Below, in pieces: positions 7,434 through 16,992 of a stretch of 16,992 bases of DNA (positions are counted from its first letter, which is position 1; each line of letters begins with the position of its first letter). Both the position numbers and the translations under genes were made by a program. Below the pieces are notes generated by a model, which saw nothing but the letters and a program-made list of their open reading frames with translations, had not been told where the DNA came from and searched no databases. Source of the DNA: an uncultured delta proteobacterium (GTDB lineage Bacteria > Myxococcota_A > Polyangia > Polyangiales > Polyangiaceae); NCBI GenBank assembly GCA_903858055.1, contig CAIOHM010000335.1, positions 1 through 16,992 of the forward strand, in the 5' to 3' direction.

Positions 7434-8300
7434 ATGCGCTTCCTTGCGATCGAAGGCAACCGCCAGCGCCTCGACGGCGGCTCCATGTACGGCAACGCGC
7501 CTCGCGCCCTCTGGGAGGGGTGGTCTCCGCCCGACGCGAGGAACCGCATCGAGCTGGCGTGCCGCGCGCTCTTCGTCGAGCTCGACGACGGCACGCGCGT
7601 GCTCTTCGAGGCTGGCATCGGCGTGTTCTTCGAGCCGAAGTTGCGGGATCGGTTTGGTGTTACGGAAAACAGCCACCGCCTACTCGAGAACCTCGCGGCG
7701 CACGGCATCGCCCCCGAGAGCATCGGCGCCGTGGTCCTCTCGCACCTGCACTTCGATCACGCGGGCGGTCTCCTCACGGCCTTCGAAGACGGTCCCCCGG
7801 CGCTCGTGTTTCCGAACGCAGACGTGTACGTGGGGCGCCGCCACTGGGAGCGCGCGAGGCACCCGCACCCGCGCGACCGAGCGTCGTTCATTCCGGTCCT
7901 GCACGAGCTGCTCGAGCGGTCAGGGCGCCTGCGCCTCGTCGACGACGATGCGGCGAGCTTCCCGCCCGGCGTCGCGGCGGTCCACTGGAGCGACGGTCAC
8001 ACGCCGGGGCTGCTGTGCGCGGAGGTCCACACGCCCGGGGGGCCGATTGTCTTCGGCTCCGACCTCGTGCCCGGCGTGCCGTGGGTTCACGTCCCGATCA
8101 CGATGGGCTACGACCGCTTCCCCGAGGGCCTCGTCGACGAGAAGGCGAAGCTTTTCGCCGACCTGGTGGCGCGCGGAGGAGCCCTCTTCCTCACGCACGA
8201 CCCGGGGCAGCCCCTCGCCCGTGTGCAGCGCGCGGAAGGCGGGCGTTTTCAGGGCGTTCCCGTTCCTCTCGACGCGGCCATCGGAATCCGAGACAATTGA
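7434..8300 (+). CDS. MBL-fold metallo-hydrolase (lactonase/glyoxalase-II-like)
   Basis: A 288-residue protein of the metallo-beta-lactamase superfamily with no signal peptide, so probably cytoplasmic. The dinuclear zinc site is complete: HLHFDH at 104-109 (His104, His106, Asp108, His109), His189 in GHTPG, Asp210 in FGSD, and His255 in LTHD. The order and spacing resemble the AHL-lactonase-like branch, and quorum-signal lactone, thioester or other ester hydrolysis are all possible; the substrate cannot be read from the sequence. The stop at 8300 is 42 bases before the sensor-kinase start on the same strand, so the two are probably co-transcribed. ATG 7434 has no Shine-Dalgarno but begins right where conservation starts. 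Confidence 0.88.
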   Translation: MRFLAIEGNRQRLDGGSMYGNAPRALWEGWSPPDARNRIELACRALFVELDDGTRVLFEAGIGVFFEPKLRDRFGVTENSHRLLENLAAHGIAPESIGAVVLSHLHFDHAGGLLTAFEDGPPALVFPNADVYVGRRHWERARHPHPRDRASFIPVLHELLERSGRLRLVDDDAASFPPGVAAVHWSDGHTPGLLCAEVHTPGGPIVFGSDLVPGVPWVHVPITMGYDRFPEGLVDEKAKLFADLVARGGALFLTHDPGQPLARVQRAEGGRFQGVPVPLDAAIGIRDN

Positions 8301-8328
8301 CGATTGGGACCTCGGCGCTCGCTGCACC

Positions 8329-8334
8329 GGAGGG
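8329..8334 (+). promoter_or_regulatory. Strong ribosome binding site for the sensor kinase
   Basis: GGAGGG ends eight bases before ATG 8343. This is the best Shine-Dalgarno in the region and shows that translation of the kinase starts in the upstream frame, ahead of the frame break. Confidence 0.75.
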
Positions 8335-8342
8335 ACCACTCG

Positions 8343-11196
<2,854 letters not shown>

Positions 11197-11288
11197 CGTT
11201 CCGCGTTTTGCGCGCCGTCGGCGTGTGAAGCCGCGCTGCATTGCGCCTGTCGCCGAGGGCAGGACGGCGTGCTATCCGCCGAGTCACC

Positions 11289-12407
11289 ATGTCGCAGCAG
11301 CCCCAGAACGCACCGAACGTCACCCTCGCAGGCGGCGCCGCCATCGTCGCCCCCGTCAACGCCTTCCCGAACGGCGTCCTCCCGAGCAACGCGCTCGTGG
11401 TCATTCCGCTCGGTCCGAACGGCGCGCCCGTCGAGAAGCGCATCGTCGAGGGTCCCGTGGCGCTGCAGATGGAAGAAGTCTGGAAGCTCCTCGGCTTCAA
11501 CGGCCCCGCGGTGCAGGTGCAAGACGACCAGGGTCGCCCGATCGCCATCGGCCTCGACGACCTCCTCGCGAGCCTCGAGAAGAACTGGACCGAGTCGAAC
11601 AACGATCCGCAGGCGGGTCGCATCTTCGCCCAGGAGCTCATGAAGTACGGTCGCGCGGCGAAGGCCGAGGGCGTGCTCGCGCGTCTCGTGGCGCTCGGCG
11701 GCGACGGTGAAGACTGGCTCGCGCTCGGCATCGCGCAGGCGCAGCAGGGCAAGCTCGAGAAGGCCGAGGCCACGCTCAAGGGCGCGCAGAACCTCCTCAA
11801 GGAGAACCCGCTCCCCGCGCTTCAACTCGCGCGCGTCGCCGCGGAGCGCAACGACGTGAAGACCGAGCGCGACCACATCGAGAGCGCCATCCAGCTGCAG
11901 CCCTTCTTCGTCGACGGCTGGGCCGCGCTCTACACGGCCGTGCGCCGCACCGAGAGCGAAGAGGCCGCGGTGAAGGCCGTCGAGGCCCTCGCCGCCACGC
12001 CGCTCCACGAGAAGAACGCCGCGCCGTTCATCGCGCTCCAGAGCTTCTACGCCGAGGCCGACGGCACGCGCGACACCGCGATCGCCTTCGCCAAGCGCGC
12101 CGTCGAGCGTGCTCCCGGCGACGCGCTTGCGCTCCTCTGCCTCACCTCGCTCCACGGTGCGGCGGGCAAGCTCGACGAAATCGTCAAGGTGCTCGCGCCC
12201 CACGAGGGCCTCATGATCCAGGACGTCCGCATTGCGTACAACTACGTCGAGGCGCTCTTCCAGCTCCGCGACTTCAACCGCGCGACGCTCGTCCTCAACA
12301 AGCTCGCCGCGAGCCAGAACCGCGAAGTGAAGCAGTTCGCCATCGAGCGCTCGCGCGCCCTCGCGCAGCTCTTCGCCCAGCAGCAGCCGGGCATCGGCGC
12401 GGGCTGA
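11289..12407 (+). CDS. TPR-repeat protein of unknown function
   Basis: A 372-residue protein without signal peptide or membrane segment. Residues 1-100 have no recognisable domain and include a Pro/Gly/Val-rich start. From about residue 105 onward it is all-helical with TPR-like units, for example WLALGIAQAQQGKLEKAEA, then further helix pairs around AIQLQPFFVDGWAALY, FAKRAVERAPGDALALLC and VRIAYNYVEALFQLRDF. TPR domains serve as protein-binding scaffolds; no catalytic motif is visible, so I assign no activity. ATG 11289 is preferred because the sequence before it (Arg-rich, in the same frame from 11241) looks non-coding, although no strong Shine-Dalgarno is present. It is 92 bases after the sensor kinase and ends at a strong terminator. 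Confidence 0.82.
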   Translation: MSQQPQNAPNVTLAGGAAIVAPVNAFPNGVLPSNALVVIPLGPNGAPVEKRIVEGPVALQMEEVWKLLGFNGPAVQVQDDQGRPIAIGLDDLLASLEKNWTESNNDPQAGRIFAQELMKYGRAAKAEGVLARLVALGGDGEDWLALGIAQAQQGKLEKAEATLKGAQNLLKENPLPALQLARVAAERNDVKTERDHIESAIQLQPFFVDGWAALYTAVRRTESEEAAVKAVEALAATPLHEKNAAPFIALQSFYAEADGTRDTAIAFAKRAVERAPGDALALLCLTSLHGAAGKLDEIVKVLAPHEGLMIQDVRIAYNYVEALFQLRDFNRATLVLNKLAASQNREVKQFAIERSRALAQLFAQQQPGIGAG

Positions 12408-12429
12408 AGCGCGCACCGTTCGACGCGGG

Positions 12430-12462
12430 AACGAGGGGCTCCGCCGCGGGGCTCCTCGTTTT
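12430..12462 (+). terminator. Rho-independent terminator between convergent TPR and coaX genes
   Basis: AACGAGG pairs with CCTCGTT, with further GC pairing inside, followed by TTTTC. It lies directly against the coaX stop codon at 12463. On the minus strand it has no good T run, so it mainly serves the plus-strand TPR gene. Confidence 0.85.
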
Positions 12463-13224
12463 CTATTGGGAAACCGAGCGCGCGTGGATGCACGCAAGGC
12501 CTCGAAGCGTGAGGTGCGGGTCGTGCTCGTCGAAGCATGGGCAGTGCGGTGCGAGCGTCGCGGCGAGGCCCCCGGTCGCGTAGACCCGCAGCGGGAACGA
12601 GGCCTCTCGTTTGAGGCGCGCCACGAGGCCTTCGACGAGGGCCGCGTGACCGAAGACGACCCCCGCGCGGATCGCGTCCACCGTGTTCGTGGCGATCGCA
12701 CAGTGCGGTGCTGCGAGCGGGACAGGCGGAAGCCGTGGCGCGCGGCTCGTGAGTGCGTCGGCGCTGATCGCCATGCCGGGCGCGATGATCCCGCCGAGGA
12801 AATCACCGCTCGGCGAGAGCAGGTCGAAGGTCGTCGCCGTCCCGCAGTCGACGACGAGCGCGCCAGCACGAAAGTCGACCAGCGCCGCGAGGTTCACGTA
12901 GCGGTCGACGCCAACCTGCTCGGGGTTCTCGACGGCGAGGCGGACTCCGGTCGGGGTGCGGTGGTCCACCACGAGCGGCGCGAGGCCGAGGAGGTCCGCG
13001 ATCGCGCCGGCCCACGTCGCCGCGAGGGGGACGATTACCGAGGCCACGATCGCCGCATCGATGCCGTGCCGCTCGTGCACGGAGAGCACGCCCGCGAGGC
13101 GGTGGCGCGCAGCTTCGACGGTCTCGTCCCGCACGGTCGGCAAGCGATCGACGCGCGTGACCCGCGTTCCGTCGAGGCGAGCGACGACCACGTTCGAGTT
13201 GCCGACGTCGATGGCGAGGAGCAT
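12463..13224 (-). CDS. coaX: Type III pantothenate kinase
   Basis: A 253-residue cytoplasmic kinase that phosphorylates pantothenate in the first step of coenzyme A synthesis. It fits the length of the CoaX family (about 250-260). Motifs are the ATP-binding start MLLAIDVGNSN, SVIVPL (68-73 region), the pantothenate site GVDRYVNL with catalytic Asp107, VVDCGTATTFDLL (about 124-136) and GGIIAPG (144-150). Type III enzymes need a monovalent cation and are not inhibited by CoA, as known for the family. ATG 13224 gives the expected N-terminus; a longer in-frame version reaching 13359 adds an Arg-rich tail that looks spurious. It is transcribed alone, divergent from the next MBL hydrolase and convergent with the TPR gene. 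No Shine-Dalgarno is visible; a TATCTT box lies eight bases upstream. Confidence 0.95.
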   Translation of the reverse strand: MLLAIDVGNSNVVVARLDGTRVTRVDRLPTVRDETVEAARHRLAGVLSVHERHGIDAAIVASVIVPLAATWAGAIADLLGLAPLVVDHRTPTGVRLAVENPEQVGVDRYVNLAALVDFRAGALVVDCGTATTFDLLSPSGDFLGGIIAPGMAISADALTSRAPRLPPVPLAAPHCAIATNTVDAIRAGVVFGHAALVEGLVARLKREASFPLRVYATGGLAATLAPHCPCFDEHDPHLTLRGLACIHARSVSQ

Positions 13225-13232
13225 GTGCCGCG

Positions 13233-13238
13233 AAGATA
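13233..13238 (-). promoter_or_regulatory. Possible -10 box directly upstream of coaX
   Basis: On the minus strand TATCTT (TANNNT) ends eight bases before ATG 13224, with no Shine-Dalgarno between and no recognisable -35. It would give a leaderless or nearly leaderless mRNA. Confidence 0.35.
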
Positions 13239-13332
13239 CCAGCGCTCTCCGGGGCCGGGCACGGCGCTCGGCGCTGCGAAGCCCGATCGATGCGCCGTCG
13301 AAGGAGCAGGCGCCGCGAGGGGCGAGGTGCGG

Positions 13333-13358
13333 TGCCGCGGCGCGGCAATCGAATTGCA
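13333..13358. repeat. Overlapping inverted repeats in the coaX/MBL divergent region, with a sigma-54-like match
   Basis: TGCCGCG-G-CGCGGCA (13333-13347) overlaps GCAAT-CGA-ATTGC (13345-13357). The second also reads CGGCAA-N5-TTGCA on the plus strand, the spacing of a sigma-54 -24/-12 promoter (GG at 13344, GC at 13356). It could be a regulator operator or a weak sigma-54 promoter about 90 bases before the MBL hydrolase; the sequence does not decide. Confidence 0.45.
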
Positions 13359-13368
13359 CGCTCCAATG

Positions 13369-13398
13369 TTGACGCGTCGCCCCTCGACCTCATACGCT
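13369..13398 (+). promoter_or_regulatory. Candidate sigma-70 promoter for the second MBL hydrolase
   Basis: TTGACG at 13369-13374 matches 5 of 6 of the -35 consensus. Possible -10 boxes are CATACG (16-base spacer) or TACGCT (18-base spacer); both are partial. It leaves a leader of about 40 bases before ATG 13446. Confidence 0.45.
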
Positions 13399-13445
13399 TT
13401 CCCGAATTCCGCGGCGTTTTACGCCCTCGCGGCGACGGGGATGCA

Positions 13446-14300
13446 ATGGCGATTCAGGTAACCTTTTGGGGCGTGCGAGGCAGCATCCCGACGCCCGGGC
13501 CCGATACGGTCCGCGTTGGCGGCAACACGAGCTGCGTCGAGATGCGCGCGGGGAAGGCGATCCTGATCTTCGACGCGGGCACGGGTATCCGGCTCCTCGG
13601 TCAGAAGCTCATGCGCGAAATGCCCGTGAAAGCGCACGTGTTCTTCAGCCACGTGCACTGGGATCACATCCAGGGCTTCCCGTTCTTCGTTCCCGCGTTC
13701 GTGAAGGGCAACCGCTTCGAGCTCTTCGGCGGCAACAGCACGACGCGCTCGCTCGCCGAGGCGCTCGCGGGCCAGATGGACCACCCGAACTTCCCTGTCG
13801 ACATCGGCGACATGGGCTCGACGATGACGTTCAGTGACCTCCAGGAAGGCCAGGTCGTCGAGATCGACTCCGGGACCGACCTCGGTCCGGTGCGCGTCTT
13901 GAACACGCGCGGCAACCACCCGAACGGCGTGTGGATCTACCGCGTGGACTTCGCCGGGAAGAGCGTCGTCTACGCGACCGACACCGAGCACTACGCGGTC
14001 GTCGACCCGAAGATCTGCGCCCTCGCGAAGGACGTCGACGCGCTCGTCTACGACGCGATGTACACGCCCGAAGAGTACATCGGAAAAGCCCCCGGTGCCG
14101 GGCCCTCGAAGGTCGGCTGGGGTCACAGCACCTTCGACGAAGGCGCGAAGCTCGCTGTCGCGGCCAACGCGAAGCACCTCTACCTCTTCCACCACGATCC
14201 GCAGCAGACCGACGACGACGTCGCGAAGAAAGAGGCGCGCGCGCAGGAGCTCTTCCCTGCGTGCACCGCGGCGTGCGAGGGCATGACCTTCGAGGTCTAG
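13446..14300 (+). CDS. MBL-fold metallo-hydrolase (PhnP/RNase Z-like branch)
   Basis: A 284-residue cytoplasmic protein of the metallo-beta-lactamase superfamily. It opens with VTFWGVRGSIPTPGPDTVRV and GGNTSCVE, typical of the PhnP/phosphodiesterase-like branch. Metal ligands visible are SHVHWDH (His69, His71, Asp73, His74), His158 in GNHPNG, Asp179 in ATDTEH, and His249/His250 near the C-terminus; GWGHST (His227) is a further conserved-looking patch. Phosphodiesterase or cyclic-phosphate hydrolysis is plausible, but no substrate can be assigned. ATG 13446 is chosen because the fold's first strand starts there and GGGG lies about five bases upstream. It is divergent from coaX, and a long GC hairpin follows its stop. 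It is a different branch from the 7434-8300 hydrolase, not a recent copy. Confidence 0.9.
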   Translation: MAIQVTFWGVRGSIPTPGPDTVRVGGNTSCVEMRAGKAILIFDAGTGIRLLGQKLMREMPVKAHVFFSHVHWDHIQGFPFFVPAFVKGNRFELFGGNSTTRSLAEALAGQMDHPNFPVDIGDMGSTMTFSDLQEGQVVEIDSGTDLGPVRVLNTRGNHPNGVWIYRVDFAGKSVVYATDTEHYAVVDPKICALAKDVDALVYDAMYTPEEYIGKAPGAGPSKVGWGHSTFDEGAKLAVAANAKHLYLFHHDPQQTDDDVAKKEARAQELFPACTAACEGMTFEV

Positions 14301-14301
14301 C

Positions 14302-14362
14302 GGCTGCGGCGTGCCCCGTCGTCGACCGAAGGGTGGGCGCGCGGGGCGTCCCGAGCGCAGCC
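14302..14362 (+). terminator. Long GC hairpin after the MBL hydrolase, without a T tract
   Basis: Arms GGCTGCG (14302-14308) and CGCAGCC (14356-14362) enclose a second pair GCCCCG (14313-14318) and CGGGGC (14342-14347). It begins one base after the stop codon. With no T run it is not a standard intrinsic terminator; it may stabilise the 3' end or assist Rho. Confidence 0.4.
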
Positions 14363-14425
14363 TCGAGCGTGTCATCTGCGGCTGAGTCGCCCCGTGGTGA
14401 ATGGGTGCACTCTGCAGCCATCGGC

Positions 14426-14460
14426 GTCGTCTCCGCCGACGACTGTCGGAACGACGACAG
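14426..14460. promoter_or_regulatory. Two adjacent inverted repeats, possible enhancer-binding-protein sites
   Basis: GTCGTC-N6-GACGAC (14426-14443) shares one base with CTGTCG-N6-CGACAG (14443-14460). Both have six-base arms and six-base spacers and are centred about 100-120 bases upstream of the sigma-54-like promoter, the distance at which sigma-54 activators usually bind. Confidence 0.45.
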
Positions 14461-14546
14461 ATCGCCCGCGCAACGCGATCCGCGATTCCTGCACAGCCGC
14501 GCACGCGTTGCGCGTTTTGAGCTCATCCTTAGGGAAAAAGCGAGGT

Positions 14547-14562
14547 GGGCACAGCTGTTGCA
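14547..14562 (+). promoter_or_regulatory. Sigma-54-type (-24/-12) promoter of the RpoH-like sigma factor
   Basis: GGGCAC-AGCTG-TTGCA matches TGGCAC-N5-TTGCA at 10 of 11 defined positions, with the invariant GG and GC correctly spaced. Transcription would start near 14573, just ahead of the GAGG at 14575-14578 and ATG 14584. A start at GTG 14545 would then be impossible from this transcript. Confidence 0.6.
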
Positions 14563-14583
14563 CGCCTCCGGGCCGAGGTGCCC

Positions 14584-15393
14584 ATGGCGACGCTTTCGAA
14601 CAGCCACTCTCTTCGACTCTACCGATCGAGCCTCTCGGACTTCGAGCCGCTCAAGCGCGAAGACGAGCGTGACCTCACGCGCCTCTGGCGTCGTGGTGAC
14701 AAGCGCGCAGGCGAGCGCATCGTAGAGGCGTGTCTGCCCTTCGTCATCGCCATCTCGCTCGAGTACCGGCGCTGGAGCGTGCCGCTCGAGGACATCATCC
14801 AGCAGGGGAACATCGGGCTCCTTCGGGCCGCGGAGAAATTCGATCCCGAGCGCGACGTTCGCCTGGCGACTTACGCGGCGTATTGGATCCGCGCAGAGAT
14901 CCGGGAGTACGTCGTTCGCACGTACCGCGTCGTGCGCCTCGGCACGACGAAGAGCGAGCGCCGTGCCCTCCGCGCGTACCGCACGACGCGCGAGACCGAC
15001 CCGGAGAAGCTCTCCGCCATGAGTGGGCTCTCGCCGGAGCGCGTGTCGCTCTTGCTGCCGGTCATTGCGGCGCGCGAGGCGAGCCTCGACATGAGCGCCG
15101 AGGGGCAGTCCTCGGTCGCCGACCGGCTGGCCAGCGAGGGTCCGAGCCCGGAAGACCTCGCCGGGGTCGAGGAGCAGCGCGCGCAGGCGAAGACAGCGGT
15201 GCGCTCGGCACTGAAGACGCTGTCGGAGCGGGAGCGACTCATCGCGCGGGAGCGCCTGATGAGCGAAGACCCGCTTACGCTTCAAGCGCTCGGAGACATG
15301 CTCGGCGTGAGCAAAGAGCGGGTGCGGCAGCTCGAAGAGCGCACGCGGTCGAAGCTGCGCGGCTTCCTCGGGACCTTCGCGCCCGCGATGTAG
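14584..15393 (+). CDS. RpoH-like alternative sigma factor (sigma-70 family)
   Basis: A 269-residue sigma factor of RpoH (sigma-32) size that directs RNA polymerase to a subset of promoters. Region 2 (about residues 45-122) contains the core-binding and -10-recognition segment: PLEDIIQQGNIGLLRAAEKF, then RLATYAAYWIRAEIREYVV. Region 4 (about 210-262) ends in the -35-binding helix-turn-helix LGVSKERVRQLEERTRSKL. The RpoH-specific box is not clearly present, and myxobacteria hold several such factors, so I give no gene name; heat shock, stress or development are possible roles. I chose ATG 14584 over the in-frame GTG 14545 because GAGG lies five bases upstream and the sigma-54-type promoter would start transcription near 14573. 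The S41 protease gene follows after 60 bases and could be read from the same transcript. Confidence 0.92.
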   Translation: MATLSNSHSLRLYRSSLSDFEPLKREDERDLTRLWRRGDKRAGERIVEACLPFVIAISLEYRRWSVPLEDIIQQGNIGLLRAAEKFDPERDVRLATYAAYWIRAEIREYVVRTYRVVRLGTTKSERRALRAYRTTRETDPEKLSAMSGLSPERVSLLLPVIAAREASLDMSAEGQSSVADRLASEGPSPEDLAGVEEQRAQAKTAVRSALKTLSERERLIARERLMSEDPLTLQALGDMLGVSKERVRQLEERTRSKLRGFLGTFAPAM

Positions 15394-15453
15394 GGCATCT
15401 CTCCGCGGCGCGTGAAGTTGGGCCCTTCGCGTGACGCTTGCTAGGCAACGCGC

Positions 15454-16992
15454 ATGAGCCGCAACGCCACGATCGGTGCCCTCGTGGGCCTCGCGGTTGG
15501 GGCGTCCGTGGTTGCGACCCTCCCGCGCTCTACGCTCCCCGCGGCCTCGCCGGCGGTTCACGAAGACGCGGGCGCTTCCCGTGCGGAGCCCGAGGTGCGT
15601 GCCGCTTCGCTCGCTCCACCCCGTGAGGGTCCTGCGCGCCTCTCGTGCGGCGATCTCGCGCGGGTGATGGGGCAGGTGCTGACCGAGCTCGTGGAAGAGC
15701 CGCAACCGGTCGACGACGCGGCGCTGGCTGCGAGTGTGCGCGATTGGCTCGACCCGCATGGCTTCTGGAGCGCCGCGCCGGACTCGGAGGCCGGCAAGCG
15801 CATGGCGGTGACGCGCTGGCGTTTGACGGTCGCCGGTGCGCCGGAAGCGTGCCGCGAGGCGCTGGGTGTCGGATCGCTGCTTGCGCGCGAGGTGGGCGAC
15901 TTGGCGGCCGAGTTCGACGAGGCGCGCGCGGGGGAGGGCGCCGTCGACACGATGGAAGACCCGTGGCTCGCGGCGACGACGACCGTGTTCGAGGCGACGA
16001 AGGTGACGCGCGAAGCCGTGCATCTTGCACATATTTTGGGTCGCCGTGTGGGCGCGGTAGAGCGCGCGCTCGGTCCCGAGTTCACGCCGCTCGTCGAGCT
16101 CGGTCGCCGCCGCTTCTTTCCCTCCCTCGACGCCGCGTCGTGGTCCGAGGCCGTGCACGCGGCGCTCTTGCGAAGCTGGGTCGTGCTCGTGGATCCGCAC
16201 GGCGACTGGGCTCCCAACGGCGAGGAAGCGGGGCTCCTCGAGCTCGACCTCGAGGCGACGACCACGAGTCCCTTTTGGACGCGTTACGCGCGCACCGCCG
16301 TGGGGCTTCGCATCGACGAGGGCGCCGAGGGTGGGCTGCGCGACGGAGATGTCGTCCTCGAGCTCGGTGGGCATGCGACGATGGGGCTTACGCCGGAGCA
16401 GATCGAGCAGCTGCGATGGCACCTCGCGTACGAGCGAAAGCCCTTCCAAGCCCGTGTGCTTCGCAACGATCCGCTCCGGGTCGAGTCCGTGTACGTCGAC
16501 ATCACGGGGGCCGCGGCGGGCGAGGTTCACGCGAGCGAGTCCCTCCTCGTGCTTCGCGTGCCCTACGGAGATCGCCACGTCGCGATCGTCGAAGTCGCCG
16601 ACGTACGCACCGATCTTGGCGACGAGCTCGGCCGCGTGCTACGCGCGCTCGCTCGCGAAGACACGGTCGGTGTCGTGCTCGACCTGCGCGGAAACGGGGG
16701 CGGGGCGACCGACGGCGCAAGCGGTGCCCTCGCGCATTTTCTCCCCGGAGCTCCGCTCTTCGCGCTCCGTCGTCGCGACGGCACGCTCGAGGTGCAAGAG
16801 GCCGGACCGGCCAGCGGCGAGGACGTCTGGGACGGACCGCTCGCGGTGTTCGTCGACGGGGCGACGGCGAGCGCAGCGGAGATGATTGGCGGCGCGCTCG
16901 CGACGTATGGGCGCGCCACGCTCGTCGGGGCGCCCACGTTCGGAAAGGGCTGTGCCCAAGAGTACCTCGACGACGCCGCGGACGCGGCGCCG
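15454..16992 (+). CDS. S41-family C-terminal-processing-type serine protease with PDZ domain (3' end beyond the window)
   Basis: The frame is open from ATG 15454 to the window edge (513 residues). A hydrophobic N-terminus (IGALVGLAVGASVVATL, residues 7-23) suggests export or a membrane anchor. Residues about 60-265 form a helical region with two DPHG motifs (100-103 and 247-250), the second at the place where CTP-type proteases carry a DPH motif. A PDZ domain covers about 270-345 (GLRDGDVVLELGG), then the S41 catalytic domain from about 365, with VVLDLRGNGGG, nucleophile Ser473 in GATASAAEM and general base Lys498 in TFGKG; the 25-residue Ser-Lys spacing equals that of E. coli Tsp/Prc. It would cleave C-terminal regions of periplasmic proteins. 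It lies directly downstream of the RpoH-like sigma factor. No Shine-Dalgarno is visible before the ATG. Confidence 0.87.
   Translation, partial: MSRNATIGALVGLAVGASVVATLPRSTLPAASPAVHEDAGASRAEPEVRAASLAPPREGPARLSCGDLARVMGQVLTELVEEPQPVDDAALAASVRDWLDPHGFWSAAPDSEAGKRMAVTRWRLTVAGAPEACREALGVGSLLAREVGDLAAEFDEARAGEGAVDTMEDPWLAATTTVFEATKVTREAVHLAHILGRRVGAVERALGPEFTPLVELGRRRFFPSLDAASWSEAVHAALLRSWVVLVDPHGDWAPNGEEAGLLELDLEATTTSPFWTRYARTAVGLRIDEGAEGGLRDGDVVLELGGHATMGLTPEQIEQLRWHLAYERKPFQARVLRNDPLRVESVYVDITGAAAGEVHASESLLVLRVPYGDRHVAIVEVADVRTDLGDELGRVLRALAREDTVGVVLDLRGNGGGATDGASGALAHFLPGAPLFALRRRDGTLEVQEAGPASGEDVWDGPLAVFVDGATASAAEMIGGALATYGRATLVGAPTFGKGCAQEYLDDAADAAP

Noticed and set aside
14545..14583. Upstream GTG start for the sigma factor
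   Set aside because: No Shine-Dalgarno, and it lies upstream of the predicted sigma-54 transcript start.
13831..16578. 915-residue minus-strand ORF across the MBL hydrolase, sigma factor and protease
   Set aside because: It crosses three well-supported genes on the plus strand, is Arg/His-rich and shows no domain.

Overview
This is a 16,992-base stretch of very GC-rich chromosome. Gene content points to a myxobacterium, most likely a Polyangiales-type member of the Myxococcota. The clues are secreted lipoproteins with Asp-rich thrombospondin type-3 repeats, a multi-PAS hybrid histidine kinase, an RpoH-like extra sigma factor and several poorly characterised hydrolases next to housekeeping genes. 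This assignment is inference from composition and families, not from a marker gene. No tRNA, rRNA, IS element, prophage or CRISPR array was seen. Coding density is about 90%, and no gene-free stretch reaches 300 bases; the longest are 14301-14583 and 13225-13445.

Layout. Positions 1-5224 are a minus-strand block, read right to left: a large metal-dependent amidohydrolase lipoprotein (5224-2984), a phosphofructokinase (2859-1546) and an alpha/beta-hydrolase-type lipoprotein that runs off the left edge (1498-1). A tandem repeat placing stop codons in all three frames lies at the 3' end of the amidohydrolase gene. Positions 5225-5388 are a divergent promoter region. From 5389 the plus strand carries rplM-rpsI (ribosomal proteins L13 and S9), closed by a strong intrinsic terminator. 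Then come a SurA/PpiC-type periplasmic folding factor (6433-7380), an MBL-fold hydrolase (7434-8300) and a large hybrid sensor kinase (8343-11196) whose reading frame is broken at a (GC)5 tract. A TPR protein (11289-12407) ends at a terminator shared with the convergent coaX gene, type III pantothenate kinase (13224-12463). After a 221-base divergent intergenic region come a second MBL-fold hydrolase (13446-14300), an RpoH-like sigma factor (14584-15393) and an S41 C-terminal-processing-type protease that runs off the right edge (15454-16992).

How the parts may work together. rplM-rpsI is a translation operon, and coaX supplies the first step of coenzyme A synthesis. The SurA-like factor and the S41 protease both belong to envelope protein quality control, and an RpoH-like sigma factor lies just upstream of the protease gene. 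The most notable regulatory signal is a near-consensus sigma-54 (-24/-12) promoter just ahead of that sigma factor, with two inverted repeats about 110 bases further upstream where an enhancer-binding protein could sit. If real, it makes a sigma-54 to sigma-70-family cascade. Other points of interest are the broken PAS domain of the kinase, TANNNT boxes 7-8 bases before Shine-Dalgarno-less start codons (possible leaderless mRNAs), and unusual active-site combinations in the phosphofructokinase. I found no clear wholly new multi-gene system in this window.
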